Shown here: piece by piece, positions 7,762-16,454 of the stretch
How positions within the stretch are numbered: position 1 is the first letter of the stretch
How the letters are laid out: every line of letters begins with the position of its first letter
Assembly (NCBI GenBank): GCA_964482405.1
Contig: CAYZXH010000026.1
Span: forward strand, 1 to 22,980
Source: Zestomicrobium sp964482405
GTDB lineage: Archaea; Thermoproteota; Thermoprotei_A; Sulfolobales; NBVN01
Direction: 5' to 3'
DNA length: 22,980 nt
The notes under the pieces: generated by a model
Seen by the model: the letters and a program-made list of their open reading frames with translations, nothing else
What the model was told of the DNA's origin: nothing
Databases searched by the model: none
Program-made: the position numbers and the translations under genes

Positions 7762-10700
7762 TTGAAAAGTCTGCCTTTCCTAAAATATCTGTCCGTAGTT
7801 ATGGTAATCTCCTTAATAATTCCGATAGCACTCCCGTTAACTACTACGTCTGCGTTAACGGGGTCCTCAAGCGTTTTAGGTTCTTCAAGCGCTTCAGCTT
7901 ACGTTAGCCCGGTATTGTTAGAGGATGATTTCTGGAAGTACGGCTCGTACGTTGAGGATCCAGCGTTCTTATCTTTCGAGTCCCCAGTTAGTGAGGGCGC
8001 GGACTTCTTCGTAGTTAACGAAAATACCGAGTTAGGGAGGGTCATGATAGTTCTTGAGAAGGGCTTAACGCCCACGATCCTGAGAGGGAAGGTCAGAGGT
8101 TTGCTGGGCGTGCTCCCGACACATCTGTACAACGTAGTTCTCGCCGTAATATCGAGGGATGACTTAAGAGAACTTGTTAGTACTCGCGGGGTTTTAGCTA
8201 TATTGCCTGACGTGAGGATTGACGCGTTAATCAATAAGGAGATTCAGTCAATGAGAGAGTATGAGGAGGTAGCCCAGGAGTTAGGTAATGATTATCAGGT
8301 TGCCGAGACCGGGGGTAGTTATCATTACACACTCAACATAACGAGATCTATAGACGTGTGGTTGAACTACAATGTAAGAGGTGAGGACATTAAGTTAGCT
8401 ATAATTGATACGGGAGTTGATTATGGGTCTCCTGGCCTAGGTTTGAATGCCATAGCGAGAGACGAGTACGGGTTACCAATGATATTCGATGCTAGTAGTT
8501 TGGGACTCGTATTAACTCCTGTGGTAGCGCAGGAAGTTGGTGACGGATATATCTATGTTAACGCTTCTGAGTTGTATGTCTTCCACCCACCTTATTATGT
8601 TTATAAATGGACTGACCAGTTATATGTAAGGGTTAGTGGGTGTAGGAGCTATACTGGGTGGTTACCGTTCCCCAGCGAAAGTAAATGGTATGTAGGCAAC
8701 ATATCCAGATACGGTGACGTGAAGTTTGGTTTAATGATTCAGTACATGACGGCCTCCGTAGGTGGCGTGTCAACCACTATAATATACACTATCCCCGTTA
8801 TAGTAGTTGACAGTGACGGCGACGGATTCTATGATACATTATACGCTGACACTACCACAGCACTCTACTTATTGCGTCTAGCTCTCTCACCCTCACCGTG
8901 CTCCGTGACCATACCGAACGCCCCAGTAGCCCCCGATTATTCTTTCGCTGACGAGGAACCCATCACTTACGGTAACGAAGTAATATCAAGAGATCTTAAC
9001 GGTGATAGCATACCTGATTACTCCGTCGGTGCTCTAGCTGGGTACTTGTATGACGCAGTCTATGCAGTCTTTCTTGAGAAGATTGATTGGCTTGATGAGA
9101 ATGTACCTATATTACCTCCGTTATACGGCTACAATACCGTGGAGGTTGTTGGCGGCGGTCTTCCGGAAGTGTGGAGTGGAGAGCCTGTAGCGATGATTTG
9201 GCCTGGTCTAGACCCTTACGGCAACTACGTTGTCATAGAGTATGATTACAACAGTCACGGGACTTTCTGCGCTAATACTGCGGCAGGGAGGGATTACTAC
9301 GCTCAGACAGGCTACGGTGTTAGGAGCATCGCTGGTCAAGCACCGGAAACGAAGATAGCTGCTTCCCCAGCCCTGTATTACGGTACTGTAGCGGTCTCAG
9401 TATACTTCTTCAGCGGTTTTGATTTGGTCACCCCGTACGGTGTCGGCTCTACCTATGTATGGCCTGCATTACTTACCAACCCGTGGATAGCTTTCGAGGG
9501 CTGGAACTGGAGTTGGGAGTATTTAGGAGAACATCAAGTAGACATAACGAGCAACTCGTACGGTATTAGTGGGTGGGCTCTCTGGGGCTGGGCATCAGGT
9601 ATGGATCCTGAGAGCGCAGTCTTCGATTATACGACGATAACTTCAGGGACTGCACACTTCATTGCCGTAGGTAACGGTGGTCCCGGGTGGGGCACTACAT
9701 CAGCACCGGCTTCCTCAACCCTAGCTATAGGTGTTGGTGCAGCAACAGAATTCACTTATAGGCCGATCTACGGTTACTACTGGCCGGGTTCTAGCAGGCA
9801 GGTAATAAGCTGGAGTAATAGAGGTCCTACGGAGTTAGGCGTGGTTAAGCCTGACGTAGTCGCTGTGGGAGCTTTCGCGTGGGGTATAGGCAGGACTTGG
9901 GAAGCGTTAGGTTCGAGAACTTTGGATGGAGTCTTAGTACATGCATTATTCAGCGGGACTAGTCAAGCCACTCCTATGGCTGCCGGCGTTGGGGCTTTAG
10001 TAGCGTCAGCATATAAGAGCGTAAGCGGTTCTAGGATGCCGCCTTACCTACTCAAGACCATATTAATGAATACTGCTCAGGACATGGGATTTGACGAGTT
10101 ATCTCAGGGAGCCGGGTTCGTGGACGCTTACAAAGCCGTTACGGCTGTCATGGATCCGAGCTTCCCGAGAGTTTACTCACCGAACATACTGAACGACTTA
10201 ATCTCGGAGATGGGTGGTAGCTACGCTTCCTTCACTTACGGAGGATCTCTTGGGGGTGTCTGGTACGAGCCAAAAATATTCATACCTTCCGTTAGGTCTG
10301 GATCTAGGGTCATAAGACAACTAGTCGTTGAGGGTACTGGGAGTTACAAGATTTACCCGGTCAGGTTGCAAAGCACTGGTTACGTAGGCTTATGTAATAT
10401 CACGACATGGATCCTTGACCCGGCGTACATAACTTCATGTAGTGGTGAGGACATAACGTTCAACGTTGATGCAGCGACTCGTTACGGACACTTAATCATA
10501 GACATGGACGTTCTCAAAGAATACGACTTCTTCGAGATTGAGTTGGTGTTTCCGTTCAACTATTTTGAGAGTGGGGGTAGGACAGGAACGTTCAACGTGA
10601 GAATACCTACTACAATATTAGAACTTGCTTACTGGATTGACGTAGGGGCTGATGGAGTATTCTCATGGTCTGAGACTGCCAGGATGTACTACGACATAAG

Positions 10701-11991
10701 GAGAGCTAATGCTGTGAGGATTCAGGTAGGTGATTTGGAGGGACAGATTGAGGAGATAGAGAATTTAGCTAGGGTCTACATGGGTGTTGACCCGGCGCAA
10801 CTACCTAGATACTTAATCGTTAGAATAGGTGTTTCCGGCGCTACCTTCAGGGGGATCCTACCCATAAAGGCTAGGGTTGTAGGGTATAAGTATGTTCCGT
10901 GGAACGACTTAACAATCATACCCTCTAGATTCACTAGTTCAGGTCTCGCGAGAGTTAATGTCCTCGTTAAGGGTCCTGCAAGACCAGGATTCTATAGTGG
11001 TTACGTGGTTGTTGAGGAGACTACGCGTGCTCATAAATCTTTAGTGCCTGTCTCCTTCTTTGTACCGATAGAACTTAGAAGCCCGTCCAGCTACGTATTG
11101 TCTCCCTACACTGAGGGGAGGCAGTACAGGAATACGTACCTTAGAGGAGCCTTCGATTATACATGGAGGTATGAGTCAGGTGATTGGAGGGTCTTCAAGG
11201 TTTACGTTCCGCCAACTTTCAAGAATTTATGGGCTTTAGGAGTTAGAGTTACGTGGCCGACACATGAGGAACCAACGTATGCTAGCAACCTAGATGTCCA
11301 TCTCTACGGTCCATACACGTACTACATGGTCGAGGAAGAAACAAATGTGGTATATCAGTACAGCGTTTCCGGGGTTCAGCTAGCTGCTGAGTTAAGCAGG
11401 GATCCACGTGGTGGCGGTAGCTATAACCCGACGAGATTCTGGGATTCCGTAGGTCCTGGCGAATCACTGATTATATCTCCCATAACCTCAACCGGGGTTT
11501 ACAGAGTAGTCGTTAGGAATATTCAGTTTAGTGGTGCGAGTTATGAAGAACCCTTCACTCTAGAACTGATACCTATGACTCTCAGTATTAAGTATAGTTA
11601 CTCTCCAACAAGTAGAGTGGGATTAGCTGAAGTAACCATTACAGGACTCAATGAGTTATTCCCAGAAGAGGTTTTAGTGATTGGTGAGGGAATAGTTAAA
11701 CCAGTAGGTAGGACAACGTATTACTATATCCCAGATCTAGTAGAGTATGGGATAATTCTAGAGGTTAGTCCGCCAGTAATCAGTGATAACACGTATAAGT
11801 TCAACGTAACTATGAGTTTCTCGCCTACTGTGAGCAGAGGACGCTATATCATACCCTTGAGCGCTACCATGCCGTTCCCCGTAACAACGGCTGGTTGGGT
11901 TGATTCCGGCACTCCCACAGTATATTTCGACTGGTATGAGGTACCGATATACCTGAAATTCACCTTAAGTTATAACAGGATAATAGGATAA
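7762..11991 (+). CDS. Giant secreted subtilisin-like (S8) serine protease, STABLE-type
   Basis: The protein has 1409 residues. It has a signal peptide (1 to about 30), a propeptide-like region (about 95-155) and an S8 catalytic domain: Asp216 (I-I-D-T-G-V-D), His499 (N-S-H-G-T), oxyanion Asn638 (A-V-G-N-G-G) and Ser734 (S-G-T-S-Q-A-T-P). All key residues are present, so it should be active. The Asp-to-His distance of 283 residues is far longer than the roughly 32 of subtilisin BPN'; the insert carries two calcium-loop sequences (350-358 and 411-419). After about residue 800 come roughly 600 residues of beta-rich domains. There is no C-terminal membrane anchor, so attachment must be non-covalent. 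Length and position beside a coiled-coil surface protein match the Staphylothermus marinus protease bound to tetrabrachion. It probably digests external protein for growth. TTG start set by GAGGTG at 7751. Confidence 0.9.
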   Translation: MKSLPFLKYLSVVMVISLIIPIALPLTTTSALTGSSSVLGSSSASAYVSPVLLEDDFWKYGSYVEDPAFLSFESPVSEGADFFVVNENTELGRVMIVLEKGLTPTILRGKVRGLLGVLPTHLYNVVLAVISRDDLRELVSTRGVLAILPDVRIDALINKEIQSMREYEEVAQELGNDYQVAETGGSYHYTLNITRSIDVWLNYNVRGEDIKLAIIDTGVDYGSPGLGLNAIARDEYGLPMIFDASSLGLVLTPVVAQEVGDGYIYVNASELYVFHPPYYVYKWTDQLYVRVSGCRSYTGWLPFPSESKWYVGNISRYGDVKFGLMIQYMTASVGGVSTTIIYTIPVIVVDSDGDGFYDTLYADTTTALYLLRLALSPSPCSVTIPNAPVAPDYSFADEEPITYGNEVISRDLNGDSIPDYSVGALAGYLYDAVYAVFLEKIDWLDENVPILPPLYGYNTVEVVGGGLPEVWSGEPVAMIWPGLDPYGNYVVIEYDYNSHGTFCANTAAGRDYYAQTGYGVRSIAGQAPETKIAASPALYYGTVAVSVYFFSGFDLVTPYGVGSTYVWPALLTNPWIAFEGWNWSWEYLGEHQVDITSNSYGISGWALWGWASGMDPESAVFDYTTITSGTAHFIAVGNGGPGWGTTSAPASSTLAIGVGAATEFTYRPIYGYYWPGSSRQVISWSNRGPTELGVVKPDVVAVGAFAWGIGRTWEALGSRTLDGVLVHALFSGTSQATPMAAGVGALVASAYKSVSGSRMPPYLLKTILMNTAQDMGFDELSQGAGFVDAYKAVTAVMDPSFPRVYSPNILNDLISEMGGSYASFTYGGSLGGVWYEPKIFIPSVRSGSRVIRQLVVEGTGSYKIYPVRLQSTGYVGLCNITTWILDPAYITSCSGEDITFNVDAATRYGHLIIDMDVLKEYDFFEIELVFPFNYFESGGRTGTFNVRIPTTILELAYWIDVGADGVFSWSETARMYYDIRRANAVRIQVGDLEGQIEEIENLARVYMGVDPAQLPRYLIVRIGVSGATFRGILPIKARVVGYKYVPWNDLTIIPSRFTSSGLARVNVLVKGPARPGFYSGYVVVEETTRAHKSLVPVSFFVPIELRSPSSYVLSPYTEGRQYRNTYLRGAFDYTWRYESGDWRVFKVYVPPTFKNLWALGVRVTWPTHEEPTYASNLDVHLYGPYTYYMVEEETNVVYQYSVSGVQLAAELSRDPRGGGSYNPTRFWDSVGPGESLIISPITSTGVYRVVVRNIQFSGASYEEPFTLELIPMTLSIKYSYSPTSRVGLAEVTITGLNELFPEEVLVIGEGIVKPVGRTTYYYIPDLVEYGIILEVSPPVISDNTYKFNVTMSFSPTVSRGRYIIPLSATMPFPVTTAGWVDSGTPTVYFDWYEVPIYLKFTLSYNRIIG

Positions 11992-12011
11992 GAGTAAGGT
12001 ATTTTTAGTTT

Positions 12012-12055
12012 AAATTTAAATATTTTTTCTAAATTAATATATTGAGGTATCTATT
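12012..12055 (+). promoter_or_regulatory. Promoter and ribosome site of the stalk protein gene
   Basis: AAATTTAAA at 12012-12020 stands exactly 32 bases before GAGGT (12044-12048), as in the protease promoter; the intervening bases are T-rich then A-rich in both. The upstream T-run near 12002-12006 could also serve as terminator for the protease transcript. Confidence 0.6.
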
Positions 12056-15000
12056 ATGAACAAAGTAAAAGCTTTGGCTCTCTTCGTAATATTAACTATT
12101 TTGTTGTCGCAGTCAAGCATCTTATTACACGCTCAAGCAGCTCCTGAAGTGTACGTGACTCCTAGTAGTGGACACGGGATGGATGAGGAACCAATAATTA
12201 TTAGTGGATGTAACTTCAGACCTAACTCCCTAATAAATAAGGTAGAGTTATATAACACGTTTACAGGCCAGTTTTATGAGTTCTCAATAAGTGAACCTAC
12301 GGATGAGTCAGGATGTTTTGGTCCCGTGGATCTGAAGGGATATTTGCTAACGAACATGAGCTACGGCACGTATTATGTGATAGTGTATGAGACACCGATC
12401 GAGCAACCAGAACCTCTCATCACCGGAGACAGAATAGCTTTTAATGAGTCTAGGTTATTGAGTATAGATGCCTCGATGGTTCTTGGCACGCCAGCAATCA
12501 TAACTGCGGAGTTCTATGTAGAGGGTCTCTTCGCTTTTAACGGCTACGCACATGCGTACTCTGACGACGTCACTACCACGATAGGAGTAATATTTACGGG
12601 GGAGGATGAGAGAAGTTACAGACTTAATACTTGGAGGGTTAACATCTCTCGAGTAGATAGCCCCATACTCTTCCAACTCATTGACTTAGAAACTAATTTC
12701 ATAGTCTTTAGCGAGGAAGTCGTTCCTGAGGAAGTAGATGGGGTCTTCGTAGCTACGTTCACTTTTGACTTAGGTGATAGGTTAAGAGAGGACTTACCTA
12801 ATAACATGGCTTTATTCACTAGCGCCGAAGACTATATAATGCTTGAATTATACTATGGCGGGAGACACGTGGAGATCCTGTACGCGATGCTTAACATAAC
12901 GTACTATAATGAAGAGACAGACACTTACTGGGAGTACCTATACGAGTATCCAGGAAACCTGCCGGTGTATCTGGGGGAAGGTTTAGTCTATGTTGAGGAG
13001 TACTTAGGTGAGGACGCGGACATTATGTGGTTCTCCGCTTTTGAGTGGAACGCTGTGAGCGAGGACGCGACCTTCATAGTTAACGCGACATACCTAGACA
13101 GAATTCTCTACTTCGAAAATCTTTACACGATAACCCCGCTCCTCTTTGTAGACGGGATGCTTGCTGGGCACGGGGAAACCTATGATTTCGGGGTATTAAC
13201 TGCCGGAGACGTGCTCACGCTAACAATTTATGGCTCCACACCGTACTCGCCCGTCACTGTAACAGCTGACGGTAGCTTAACCTTATATAGCGGTTTAACA
13301 GGGAAAGACGGTAACTTAACGTTCACGATCCAAATTCCGTATCTAATGCCTGGTGAGGAACACTTAATAACTGTTGAGTTCCAGTATGACAGCAACTTAT
13401 ACAGAGTTTACATAGTTTACACACAATACTGGTACGCGTACTATCAATTAATTAATCCTATCACCGGCGAGTACTTAATTGAGAATAAGGCTTCAGCGTC
13501 TTATTATAATGAGACTGTGGTAGCATACCTTAACGGAGAGCCTTTCGATTACTTAGGAGATCTTATAGAGGTATACGCTGAGGGCTTGCTACCGGGTTCT
13601 GAGGTAGTAGTTAGGTTTGACGGAACATCAGACTTCAACGTGTGTTCAGGGGAAGCTAACGAAGAAGGTATATTAAGCTTGACGTGCGCCATAGCTTCAG
13701 TACCTAGAGATAACTACGTCGTTAAGCTCATAGTGGTCAATGACCCGGTAATAGAGGTAAGCATACCTTGGTTTAATGGCACTGAGTACGTTTACGAACC
13801 GTTAGAAATTTACCCGAAGATACTCGTGCTTAAGATAGGCTCTGATGAGGTCCCGGTAATAATCGGCAATAGCGTGGTTAGAGTTGTAGGCACAGGCCTC
13901 CCGGCCAACTCTAACGGCTTCCTAATCTTGATTAACGGTACAGACGCGCTGGCATCAACAAACTTACATTCGCTGATGTTGTGGGGTACTAATGAGTACG
14001 GCATACTAACCAGCGTCCTCGGAGTCGTTCCAGGCCTTACCATACCCATCTTAGAGCCAGGGGTTTACGAGTTAAGGTTAGCAGGAGAACACGTGGTGTC
14101 TGAACCTGGATACGTATTCATAGTAAATGAGTTGGGTAAGGTAGCTACCAAAGAAGATATAGATAGCCTAATGAGTAATACCACAGATTTAGTGAATAAC
14201 CTAAGAGAAGATCTATACAGTATTGGGGACAGTCTCTCAGCTCAGTTGCTGAGTATTTATGAGTCATTAAGCGGTATCCAAGACGTACTCACGGCAGTAT
14301 ATTCCGAGATGGTTACTAAAGAAGACTTAACAACGGCTTTGAATACCATCTTAATGGAAATTAACTCTTCCAAGACAGAGTTACTGATTGCCTTGCTAGA
14401 TCAGCTCTCGAATATCTCCGGCAGTATTGACGGTCTCTACATAAGACTTGACGAGCTTGAGGCAATAATCTACGGGGTATCAGAAGACATTACCGACATG
14501 TTGTTAGCCCTTCAAGAAAGCCTTAACGAAGCAATTTTAAAGTTAGACACCATAATCGAGAATATGGCGACAGCTGAAGACTTAGCCGCGGTCTATGAGG
14601 GGATATCAGCTTCGCTTGAATTCGTTCACAGCTCAATACTCGATAGGATCGACTTGCTTGAGGCCAACATAACTAATAGGGTGGGTGAAGCTGAGAGCAA
14701 TATAATCGCTAATTTAGAGAATTTAAGAAATGACTTACTGGGTGCTATATCGGAGACCAACTCCACGATAATTTCAGGAATAGAGACGGTCATTAATAGG
14801 ATTAACTTGCTTGAAGTCAACATAGCTAGTGAGATAAGCTCATTACGTGATGAGGTTTCGTCAAGTATTACGGGGCTTACCGAGTTAGTGAACGAGTCTA
14901 CTAACATGATCATGGTTAAGCTTAACGAGCTAACTACAAAAGACGACTTACTGAATGCTGTCGAGGACTTAACTGCTAGAATAGGTGAGGTAGAGTCTAG

Positions 15001-15424
15001 TATTTCAGGTTGGGCGAGTTCTTTAGAGAACACCTTACTGGAAGTTAATACTACGTTGATGAGCTCCATTTCAGTAGTGGAGAATAGGGTAGTTAGTATC
15101 GAGGAAAGGCTCACGTCAGTAGAGACCGGCGTTAGCGAGTTAAGTGAGATGATATCAGAGGTCGGGATAAACCTGGGTAGCGTCAACGAGAACTTGAGTG
15201 ATAAGATTGACGAGCTGGAGAATAATGTCTCAGAGAGAATAACTCAAGCTAAGAGCGAGGTTATGGCTAGCGTTAGCGGGAATTTAAGTATTATCGCTGA
15301 GAAGGTCGAGAACGCTACAGGGGTAGCTAGTAACGCGTTCACGTTCAGTTTGCTAGCAACCATATTCGCTATTATCACCACGATAATCGCTACTATAGTA
15401 CTCATACAACTCAGGAAATTCTGA
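12056..15424 (+). CDS. Tetrabrachion-like S-layer protein with long coiled-coil stalk and C-terminal membrane anchor
   Basis: The protein has 1122 residues. It has a signal peptide (1 to about 28, cleavage near H-A-Q-A-A). Residues about 30-690 form several beta-sandwich modules with only a few cysteines. From about 695 to 1090 there is a long coiled coil rich in Ser, Asn, Glu and Leu. No proline occurs after Pro684. Many N-x-S/T sequons dot the stalk. A membrane helix (about 1096-1117) ends in a short basic tail, L-R-K-F. Part of the stalk has clear 11-residue spacing (923-956), as in the right-handed coiled coil of tetrabrachion. A four-residue T-(K/A)-(E/D)-D motif recurs at 698, 754, 839 and 961. 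I infer a tethered stalk of roughly 58 nm lifting the beta canopy from the membrane, with the neighbouring protease bound to it. SlaB-type stalk proteins are the alternative comparison. Confidence 0.85.
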   Translation: MNKVKALALFVILTILLSQSSILLHAQAAPEVYVTPSSGHGMDEEPIIISGCNFRPNSLINKVELYNTFTGQFYEFSISEPTDESGCFGPVDLKGYLLTNMSYGTYYVIVYETPIEQPEPLITGDRIAFNESRLLSIDASMVLGTPAIITAEFYVEGLFAFNGYAHAYSDDVTTTIGVIFTGEDERSYRLNTWRVNISRVDSPILFQLIDLETNFIVFSEEVVPEEVDGVFVATFTFDLGDRLREDLPNNMALFTSAEDYIMLELYYGGRHVEILYAMLNITYYNEETDTYWEYLYEYPGNLPVYLGEGLVYVEEYLGEDADIMWFSAFEWNAVSEDATFIVNATYLDRILYFENLYTITPLLFVDGMLAGHGETYDFGVLTAGDVLTLTIYGSTPYSPVTVTADGSLTLYSGLTGKDGNLTFTIQIPYLMPGEEHLITVEFQYDSNLYRVYIVYTQYWYAYYQLINPITGEYLIENKASASYYNETVVAYLNGEPFDYLGDLIEVYAEGLLPGSEVVVRFDGTSDFNVCSGEANEEGILSLTCAIASVPRDNYVVKLIVVNDPVIEVSIPWFNGTEYVYEPLEIYPKILVLKIGSDEVPVIIGNSVVRVVGTGLPANSNGFLILINGTDALASTNLHSLMLWGTNEYGILTSVLGVVPGLTIPILEPGVYELRLAGEHVVSEPGYVFIVNELGKVATKEDIDSLMSNTTDLVNNLREDLYSIGDSLSAQLLSIYESLSGIQDVLTAVYSEMVTKEDLTTALNTILMEINSSKTELLIALLDQLSNISGSIDGLYIRLDELEAIIYGVSEDITDMLLALQESLNEAILKLDTIIENMATAEDLAAVYEGISASLEFVHSSILDRIDLLEANITNRVGEAESNIIANLENLRNDLLGAISETNSTIISGIETVINRINLLEVNIASEISSLRDEVSSSITGLTELVNESTNMIMVKLNELTTKDDLLNAVEDLTARIGEVESSISGWASSLENTLLEVNTTLMSSISVVENRVVSIEERLTSVETGVSELSEMISEVGINLGSVNENLSDKIDELENNVSERITQAKSEVMASVSGNLSIIAEKVENATGVASNAFTFSLLATIFAIITTIIATIVLIQLRKF

Positions 15425-15430
15425 GATAAT

Positions 15431-15457
15431 TAAAAAGTACGATGCTTTTTATTTTTC
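15431..15457 (+). terminator. Hairpin plus T-tract after the stalk protein gene
   Basis: TAAAAAG (15431-15437) pairs with CTTTTTA (15445-15451) around a 7-base loop and is followed by TTTTTC. T-tracts alone terminate archaeal transcription, so the weak A:T stem may be incidental. It lies 6 bases after the stop codon. Confidence 0.5.
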
Positions 15458-15499
15458 TAATAATAACCTCTTCTCATGTAATAAATTAGGTGGGTGTGT

Positions 15500-16417
15500 A
15501 TGGAGAAGCAAGTTATGATTAGGCTTACTTTCAAAGATCTGGTGTGGATTATTTCTTTAGTATTCTTAATAGGTGTGTCCTCCTACGTTGTTTACGTAGA
15601 TTATAACACGTCTTATACCTGGGTTTTCCCACTTAATAGACCTGCGTTAGCAAACGAGTGGTATCCTAAATCAACGATAGGTGTTGGCGTAGTCGATTTA
15701 AGGAATAACGTAACCATCTTAACCTTATATAAGGGGTTTACTACTTCTGTGATACTTGATGAGTACTCCTCCGGCTATGCCGTAGTTGTTGCGCGAGGGT
15801 ATAACTACTACGTAGTAGTTCTCACAGTTTTCTCAACAGTTTTTTATGCTTTAATCTCTAGGTTGTTGATAAGGAGGATCCGCTCAGTATCGCGTACCCC
15901 GTTCTTGATGGTGTTAGGACTTTTCTTCATCACGCTCGCAACGATAACTTCCCTCATGCCATACATTAACGTGGGTCATGAGTTGGGGTACGTTTACAGG
16001 ACTTCAAAGATAGTTAGGGAACTTAACTCGCTGAATTTCACGAGTCTTAAAGAACCTTTTTTGAACGTGCTGGGTTATGCCTACTTATTTAGGGACAGCT
16101 TTAGCAGCATTACCTTAGTGAGCGCGGAGCTGAGGGTTAAGAACGCTCTGGCTTTAATGGTTCTGAACAGGACTGGAGCTCCTGAGGTAACCTATAATAC
16201 CGCTTTTTACGAGACTCCCGGCAAGCAATTACTGATTTACTTATTTTCATCGACTCCTAATCCTGTAGGGACCTTCAGTTACTTAAGAATAGAGTTTACG
16301 CCTAGGAGCACGTATCCTCAAACAGCCTTCATGACCTCCCTGATACTATGTTTAGCGACTTTAGTGTTGGGATTAGCGAGCGTATTTGCGCTGAGACGCT
16401 TCACTCACAGACTTTAA
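15500..16417 (+). CDS. Four-helix membrane protein of unknown function next to the surface protein genes
   Basis: I do not recognise this protein (305 residues). Hydrophobic segments lie at about 12-33, 104-124, 134-155 and 279-300. The loops between the first and second, and between the third and fourth, would face outside; both carry possible N-x-S/T sequons. The basic stretch R-R-I-R-S-V-S-R between helices two and three would be cytoplasmic. ATG at 15500 is preferred over GTG at 15494 because AGGTGG (15488-15493) lies 6 bases before the ATG and overlaps the GTG. It follows the stalk gene by 75 bases, after a terminator-like sequence, so it may have its own promoter (T/A-rich box near 15446-15456). 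A role in surface assembly is only a guess from position. Confidence 0.7.
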   Translation: MEKQVMIRLTFKDLVWIISLVFLIGVSSYVVYVDYNTSYTWVFPLNRPALANEWYPKSTIGVGVVDLRNNVTILTLYKGFTTSVILDEYSSGYAVVVARGYNYYVVVLTVFSTVFYALISRLLIRRIRSVSRTPFLMVLGLFFITLATITSLMPYINVGHELGYVYRTSKIVRELNSLNFTSLKEPFLNVLGYAYLFRDSFSSITLVSAELRVKNALALMVLNRTGAPEVTYNTAFYETPGKQLLIYLFSSTPNPVGTFSYLRIEFTPRSTYPQTAFMTSLILCLATLVLGLASVFALRRFTHRL

Positions 16418-16454
16418 GGGATTTCGGTTCTTAATTTAGGTCTTCCAGCGTGGA

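Noticed and set aside
14626..15186. A 186-codon open frame on the minus strand inside the stalk protein gene
   Set aside because: It is the antisense shadow of the Ser/Asn/Leu/Glu-rich coiled coil; its Ser/Thr/Leu-rich product and lack of a ribosome site do not look like a gene.
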